A DNA stretch of 10,367 bases. It comes from DAOUMF01 sp034411955 (GTDB taxonomy: Bacteria; Chloroflexota; Dehalococcoidia; SM23-28-2; RBG-16-64-32). Below the pieces are notes generated by a model, which was not told the origin of the DNA, made no database searches, and saw nothing but the letters and a program-made list of their open reading frames with translations. Location: NCBI GenBank assembly GCA_034411955.1, contig DAOUMF010000072.1, positions 1 to 10,367 of the forward strand, in the 5' to 3' direction. The position numbers and the translations under genes were made by a program. Below, piece by piece: positions 6,402-10,367 of this stretch (position 1 is its first letter; each line of letters opens with the position of its first letter).

Positions 6402-6430
6402 ATTGTAGGTCAGGGCTGGTCTACGTTCAA
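6402..6430 (-). promoter_or_regulatory. Probable promoter for the small-RNA candidate
   Basis: TTGAAC (6430-6425, 4 of 6 to TTGACA), a 17-base spacer and TACAAT (6407-6402, 5 of 6 to TATAAT) are present on the minus strand. The -10 hexamer is the same as in the proposed chrA promoter. No start codon with a ribosome site follows before the terminator about 55 bases downstream. Confidence 0.45.
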
Positions 6431-6442
6431 CGGAGCCGGTCA

Positions 6443-6472
6443 GGCCCGTCTCAACTCCGGAGACTACGGGCC
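6443..6472. repeat. Bulged stem-loop between tRNA-Pro and the small-RNA promoter
   Basis: GGCCC and GTCTC (6443-6452) pair with GAGAC (6460-6464) and GGGCC (6468-6472). A 3-base bulge interrupts the 3' side and the loop has 7 bases. Ten base pairs in a noncoding stretch suggest a structured RNA or a protein-binding site. It sits just upstream of the 6402-6430 promoter. Confidence 0.45.
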
Positions 6473-6491
6473 ACCTTCTCTCGCGTCTGTG

Positions 6492-6558
6492 GCGGGGCCG
6501 CTAACCAAGGGTGCCCCCGCTGCGTTTATCCATATCGGGTAACGCCAGCCATGCTGGC
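6492..6558. repeat. Two further short inverted repeats downstream of tRNA-Pro
   Basis: GCGGGG (6492-6497) pairs with CCCCGC (6515-6520). GCCAGC (6544-6549) pairs with GCTGGC (6553-6558) around CAT. Such short repeats arise readily in GC-rich DNA, but their density in this noncoding stretch is noticeable. Function unknown. Confidence 0.3.
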
Positions 6559-6738
6559 TCTCCCACGGTCAGCCCCTCGACGTGGCCGGTTGACACCGCA
6601 CTCGACGTCCAGCCACGCCGGGGGGTTCTCTTTTACACCCGCTGTGGCCTTGCAGTACTTGAGGGACATGGAGGGGGTGAGAAGCCAGCCGAGGAGGTCC
6701 GCCGCCCCTGCCTTGTCTGGCCGTCAGGGGAAACCTGC

Positions 6739-6815
<77 letters not shown>

Positions 6816-7021
6816 GCATTTTGTATCTGAAAGACGCCCTTACAGTGCTTTCCCGGCGCCGGAAGTACTCTTAAACCGCAAGAGTTCTCTTCCCTTGCCT
6901 GGGGCAATTGTCGGGGAGTTCCGAAAAGATGTCAATGGGTTCCCGTCAGCCCTGGTTCGTTCACGAGGGACGCTGGAATTAAGCTCCACGATAGTCCTGC
7001 CGACAGAGAGCGGCACGAGCG
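6816..7021. other. Gap between tRNA-Pro and the HTH gene with palindromic sequences
   Basis: The gap holds a perfect 10-base palindrome CCGGCGCCGG (6853-6862). It also holds a 6-bp inverted repeat, ACTCTT (6867-6872) and AAGAGT (6880-6885), separated by 7 bases. The spacing resembles tyrosine-recombinase core sites, but no second copy is visible in the window. The region should also carry the tRNA promoter, which I cannot place with confidence. Confidence 0.35.
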
Positions 7022-7531
7022 CTAGCTCCGACCAGTGGCGATTCTTGCGGCGACGCTCTGCCGCTCGCTCTCCGACGGAGGTTTGGCCGCAGGAAACGGC
7101 AACGGGCGTCGCTGCATCGCAAGCTGTACGAACTTCTCGGCGACTACAGATAGGGCCTTCTTCTTGACTGTTCGCGAGCAGTGCTCGCGCGAGATCCCAA
7201 GCGTCTTGCTCGCCGCCGTGACAGTCGCGCCGGACTTGTAGAGGAAGAGGAACTCCCGGACCGCTCGCACGCCCCGTTCGCCCTGCAGATCGGACAGCAC
7301 CGCCTGTACGGCTGCTTCGAGCACGTTACGCAGCGCGACCGCCCTGGGATGTACGGAGGAGGCATAGTGTGATCGCGCCAGAGCCTCCACACGAGCGAGG
7401 CGTGTCAAAGGGTTTCGATTCAGCTCGATCCGGTCGTCAAGGTGACGTAACGCGTGGTCAACCCTGGCCAGCAGGTCATCGACGCTGGGAGGCCCCGGCT
7501 TGGGGCTTGCACCATCAGCGCGCATCCTCAT
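7022..7531 (-). CDS. Helix-turn-helix protein of the conjugation-type module
   Basis: The 169-residue protein is mostly helical with a basic C-terminal part and no membrane segment. A likely helix-turn-helix lies at about 103-127 (TVTAASKTLGISREHCSRTVKKK), preceded by an arginine- and leucine-rich helical region (about 40-100). Residues 1-18 and 142-169 look disordered. I do not recognise the family. A DNA-binding role, as regulator or accessory protein of the module, is inferred from the HTH. Its ATG overlaps the stop codon of the upstream gene (ATGA at 7528-7531), indicating translational coupling. GGCGGAG lies 7 bases upstream; a second in-frame ATG at 7525 is possible. It is the last gene of the module, 206 bases before the tRNA. 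Confidence 0.75.
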   Translation of the reverse strand: MRMRADGASPKPGPPSVDDLLARVDHALRHLDDRIELNRNPLTRLARVEALARSHYASSVHPRAVALRNVLEAAVQAVLSDLQGERGVRAVREFLFLYKSGATVTAASKTLGISREHCSRTVKKKALSVVAEKFVQLAMQRRPLPFPAAKPPSESERQSVAARIATGRS

Positions 7532-9432
7532 ACCGGGGCTCCGCCGCCGCGATGCCTCCTCACCTGTCGTGGCTCCACGCGGATACGTTCAGAGATTTGG
7601 CGCTCCGACACAAGCCAGTGCGCGCGTTCGCTCCGCCCAACCGCCAGCCAGACGGGGTCCGACGGCCCCAGCCGTTCAAGCAGGCTGTCGAGGCTGGTGA
7701 AGGCGGTGTCGGTCGGCACCCGTGCCTTCTCTAGGACGGCCTGCAGACTCTGGGCGATTACCCTCTCACGCAAAGGCGACGCGGTCACAATCAGAGCCGT
7801 CGGCAGTCGCGCCTCATCGCAACCGTCGCGTCGAAGCCTGGCCAGATAGTCCGCGTACACGCGGAACTTCTCAATCATGTCAGGCCACTTCACCGTGCCC
7901 CGGTCCCACTCCAGGTAGAAGCGCTGCACTCTCCCCTCGAAGTGCACGTCGCCGGCTCCGTCGGGGCGCAGCCAGCGCGTGACCTCGCCGTAGGTGAACT
8001 TTCGGGCCGCCTCGGAGGCGCTCAGCCAGCGAACCAGCCGTGGTCCGCTCTTCGCGCCGTCGCGGATCAGCCTGACGAAGAAGCGATTGACCCCCACGGT
8101 GTGATCGAGCTGGCGCAGGAGTGTCCGGAGCCTGCCGCCTCGCTTCTTCTCGGGCATCGAGGCGGCCACAATTCCGTACCGGGCGTAGCGACGTGGCGGC
8201 ACTCCGTCTCGCGCGGCCAGCAGCTTCAGGCCGAGTTCGGTCAGGTAGTAGCGACGAGGCGGTGCCGCCTCGTCTTCCAGGGCTTTGTCGGTGGACTCGA
8301 CCAGACCGTAGCGAGTTAGGCTGTCCAGAAGACGCGGGGGCAACTGACCCGCGACGCGCAAGATCGCGGCCAGGTCGCTGGCCGACAGAAGCGGGTGGTG
8401 CCCGAGCCACTCCAGAATCCTCTTCTCGGTGACGTTGGTCACGAGGGACAGGGCGGCGAGCCGCTCCAGCCCGCCACGTGCTCGCGAGCCCTCATGCTTC
8501 GATGCGGCCTGGCTCGCCCACTCCGTGAGTGACGGGCCGTCTTGGCGCAGGTCCTCCAGGGTCCCTGCCGCGTCGGCTATCCGGATGGGCTCGGCCGCGG
8601 TCGGGGTGGCCAGTCTCCACACCAGTCGTTCGCAGAGGTGGGCGCCAGCCGTGCCGTCGGGCCTACGCCAGACAGCACCCAGCGGGCCTTCGTTCAGAGC
8701 ACATCCGGCATCGCTGAGGAAGACGCGTAGAGGAGCCACCTGCCTCCGATCGGAGGCGCGGAGTACAGCGCCCGCCCACTGCTCGGCCTCTTCCGCACCG
8801 GGATGCAGGACGAGGATCGGGGGAATTTCGTCCCGACCCCACGCGTGCGCCGCGTTCCAGAAGGCGTACCAGGCGGCCACTCGCTGGCGACGATGAAACG
8901 GGGGCGCGCCGGCGCGGTCCCAGGCGACGAAGAAGGGCGCTCGCCACGCGCCCCAGCGCAGACAGCCGTAGCCATCCACCTCCGGCGGCCACCAGGCCTC
9001 CGCCGGACGTCTTTCCCACGGCACCGACCGGATATCTTCAAGCTCGACCTCAGAGTCTTCTCGTGCCATGGCGACGAGCTCAGAGGCGAAGAGGTTCAGC
9101 CCTACGGTCGTCTCCAGTCTCGTCAGGCGCTCTAGCACCTCTTTCCTTTCCACCCCAAACGATCGCTCGAGTTCCTCGCTGGTGAGCCCCGTATGCTGGG
9201 CGACGCTGCCAAGCGAGCCGCCCGTGAGAGCGTAGAGACGCTCCGAGTCCAGCTCGGGCGATGAGGGCGTTGTCCACTCCACCCAACCGAGCCCCTCAAG
9301 GTCGCCGAGCGTCCGCGCGGCCTGCGGCTTCGTCACCCCCAGCAGGAGCGATAGCTCGTCCGCTCCCAGGAACGGCAGCCGCGTGAGCCAGACAACCGCT
9401 TCAAGGTTCAGGTTGCGTGCAGTAGCCGTCAT
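7528..9432 (-). CDS. Replication-relaxation-like protein, apparent internal duplication
   Basis: The 634-residue protein resembles the replication-relaxation family (Replic_Relax), found on plasmids and conjugative elements beside TraG-like ATPases. The C-terminal half holds a winged-helix segment (about 336-400), HTVGVNRFF (444-452), PDGAGD (490-495), FYLEWDRGT (505-513) and TALIVTASPL (545-554). The N-terminal half repeats the same order: winged helix (about 12-70), TVGLNLF (109-115), DGYGC (153-157), FFVAWDRAG (167-175) and PPILVLHPG (204-212). In the first copy the acidic residues of GD and LEWD are C and A, so it is probably degenerate. I chose ATG 9432, 4 bases after the upstream stop with GGAG 8 bases before, over ATG 9492 inside the preceding gene. 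Probably cytoplasmic and DNA-binding; the biochemical role is inferred, not known. Confidence 0.8.
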   Translation of the reverse strand: MTATARNLNLEAVVWLTRLPFLGADELSLLLGVTKPQAARTLGDLEGLGWVEWTTPSSPELDSERLYALTGGSLGSVAQHTGLTSEELERSFGVERKEVLERLTRLETTVGLNLFASELVAMAREDSEVELEDIRSVPWERRPAEAWWPPEVDGYGCLRWGAWRAPFFVAWDRAGAPPFHRRQRVAAWYAFWNAAHAWGRDEIPPILVLHPGAEEAEQWAGAVLRASDRRQVAPLRVFLSDAGCALNEGPLGAVWRRPDGTAGAHLCERLVWRLATPTAAEPIRIADAAGTLEDLRQDGPSLTEWASQAASKHEGSRARGGLERLAALSLVTNVTEKRILEWLGHHPLLSASDLAAILRVAGQLPPRLLDSLTRYGLVESTDKALEDEAAPPRRYYLTELGLKLLAARDGVPPRRYARYGIVAASMPEKKRGGRLRTLLRQLDHTVGVNRFFVRLIRDGAKSGPRLVRWLSASEAARKFTYGEVTRWLRPDGAGDVHFEGRVQRFYLEWDRGTVKWPDMIEKFRVYADYLARLRRDGCDEARLPTALIVTASPLRERVIAQSLQAVLEKARVPTDTAFTSLDSLLERLGPSDPVWLAVGRSERAHWLVSERQISERIRVEPRQVRRHRGGGAPV

Positions 9433-9436
9433 GTCC

Positions 9437-10367
9437 TCATCTCCGGTCGCGCCCCCGCCCGCGTTGCCTGAGCTTCGAGTTTTCCTTCCCACTGTGGCTC
9501 ACCTCTTCCCGGAGTTCCTGGACGCTCTGGTCGCCGGCGCTATCAGCCGCCGCCCCTCCTTCGGCCGGCCCGACCTTCACTCCTCGCGCTGCGAGCACCT
9601 TGTCGATTTCGTCGAGGACATCTTCGCGGGGCCGCCCGAACCGCTCCGCGGACCGCTTGGCGATCGTCGCTACCCGCTCGGGATCGACCGGAGCGGGCGG
9701 GTCGAGGCGCACGGAGAACGCTGGGAGCCGCCGGCCATCGGCCCACCAGCGGGCGTAGCACTCGAAGTCATCCAGGTCGATCAGGTCCGCGACCTCCAGA
9801 TCGCCTCCCAGCTCCGGAGCCAGGTAACGGCCGTCCTCGGCGCTGACCTGGAAGACCGTGAGCCCGTCGATGTTGGAGAAGACGGTGGGGCGGAGAGCAC
9901 GGTCGATGGCGTCCAGCTTGGCCAGGGACTGGGTGACCAGGACGAAGCTCGCCCCGTATTTGGACAGCTCGCTCAGCATGTGGCCGTAGTCGGCCGCGGC
10001 GAGGGTGCTCGATTCGTCCACCAGGGCCACCATGCGGCAGCGCTCGGCCGGAGGCAGGGCGACCTGCTCTTCCACGACCAGGCTCACCAGATTCAGCCGC
10101 GGGGCGCCCATGAGGGCGGAGGCGCCCGCGCCCAGGGCACCCACGGCAGAGTTGACGACGAGCACGCCCCCATCCCGCAGGAGCGCCCGTGGGTCGATGG
10201 TGGAGCGGGACTGGCCGAGGGCGAGCCGCGACGCCTCGGTCACTATGAAGCGGCCGATCTTGGTGGTGACCGGGTTGGCAATCTCCTGCTGGAAGCTACG
10301 GCTGACGCGGTCGTAGTTGTCCCGCCACCAGACCCACAGGGCGCGGTCCGGTACCTGCTTCAGCACC
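9437..10367 (-). CDS. TraG/TraD/VirD4-like coupling ATPase, C-terminal part (5' end cut by window edge)
   Basis: The frame is open at the right edge; about 310 C-terminal residues are visible, numbered here from the first complete codon. A Walker B-like strand RMVALVDES (111-119) is followed by a helix with SELSKYGASFVLVTQSLAKL (132-151). This is the usual layout of conjugative coupling proteins, in which a conserved Gln (146) ends a strand after the Walker B Asp-Glu. A further core segment, FSNIDGLTVFQVSAEDG (163-179), follows. The tail (about 225-309) is charged, probably flexible and strongly basic at the end. The Walker A motif and any N-terminal membrane helices would lie outside the window. 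In conjugation such ATPases pass the DNA-relaxase complex to the type IV secretion channel. It overlaps or abuts the next gene, indicating one operon. Confidence 0.82.
   Translation of the reverse strand, partial: VLKQVPDRALWVWWRDNYDRVSRSFQQEIANPVTTKIGRFIVTEASRLALGQSRSTIDPRALLRDGGVLVVNSAVGALGAGASALMGAPRLNLVSLVVEEQVALPPAERCRMVALVDESSTLAAADYGHMLSELSKYGASFVLVTQSLAKLDAIDRALRPTVFSNIDGLTVFQVSAEDGRYLAPELGGDLEVADLIDLDDFECYARWWADGRRLPAFSVRLDPPAPVDPERVATIAKRSAERFGRPREDVLDEIDKVLAARGVKVGPAEGGAAADSAGDQSVQELREEVSHSGKENSKLRQRGRGRDRR

Larger units (their letters stand above)
6147..6738. other. 592-base region without a convincing protein gene, between perR and tRNA-Pro
   Basis: The left part holds the perR promoter and operator. 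Then come a leftward terminator hairpin (6311-6349), a leftward promoter (6402-6430) and several inverted repeats. A 47-codon frame (6526-6669, minus) has no ribosome site and resembles nothing known to me. Nothing here matches tmRNA, RNase P RNA or SRP RNA signatures on either strand. Confidence 0.6.

Noticed and set aside
6526..6669. 47-codon minus-strand frame starting MSLKYCKATAGV
   Set aside because: There is no Shine-Dalgarno sequence (the upstream bases are pyrimidine-rich) and no recognisable family.
6350..6738. Known structural RNAs (tmRNA, RNase P RNA, SRP RNA)
   Set aside because: I looked on both strands for the SRP loop, the RNase P core and a tmRNA tag or 3' end and found none; a GGTCAGGCCCG stretch near 6439 only superficially resembles the SRP loop.
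9433..9492. Start of the relaxation-type protein at ATG 9492
   Set aside because: It would overlap the coupling ATPase gene by 56 bases; ATG 9432 has a ribosome site and a typical 4-base gap.

Overview
The window is high-GC bacterial DNA in which every supportable gene, including the single tRNA, is transcribed leftward (minus strand). No marker fixes the taxon. The peroxide-response genes built on rubrerythrin suggest an anaerobe or microaerophile. The mix of zinc-type ATP sulfurylase, PerR/rubrerythrin/GlpC-like/DUF3501 genes and a TraG-like/replication-relaxation module would fit Chloroflexota or a similar environmental lineage, but that is a weak inference.

Left part (1-3000): the start of an unrecognised small protein (1-244, cut by the window edge) follows the ATP sulfurylase gene sat (259-1491) by 14 bases and is probably co-transcribed with it. 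Upstream of sat is a 294-base gap with two inverted repeats and an unusual cluster of five CTAG tetramers. A full-length two-domain chromate transporter, chrA (1786-3000), comes next, with its own probable promoter at 3078-3107.

Middle part (3254-6213): this is a peroxide-response operon transcribed perR - rubrerythrin - GlpC-like Fe-S protein - DUF3501. The PerR residues match the regulatory metal site and structural zinc site of characterised PerR. A very good sigma-70-type promoter lies upstream, with a PerR-box-like operator lying across its -10 region and probable start site, so the operon is probably self-repressed and induced by peroxide. The rubrerythrin would reduce peroxide. The Fe-S protein and DUF3501 are a known but functionally unresolved pair, probably handling electrons for it.

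The 592-base stretch 6147-6738 has no convincing protein gene. It contains the perR promoter, a strong hairpin-plus-T-tract terminator (6311-6349) and, just upstream of it, a promoter (6402-6430). Together these outline a possible small RNA of about 85 nt. More hairpins lie between it and a complete tRNA-Pro(GGG) gene (6739-6815, CCA encoded).

Right part (7022-10367): three tightly coupled genes form a conjugation-type module. They are the C-terminal part of a TraG/VirD4-like coupling ATPase, a 634-residue replication-relaxation-type protein that appears to be an internal tandem duplication with a degenerate first half, and a 169-residue HTH protein. They lie next to the tRNA and probably form the end of an integrative or formerly integrative element. 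No integrase or duplicated attachment site is visible. The internally duplicated protein and the small-RNA candidate are the most promising novelties.
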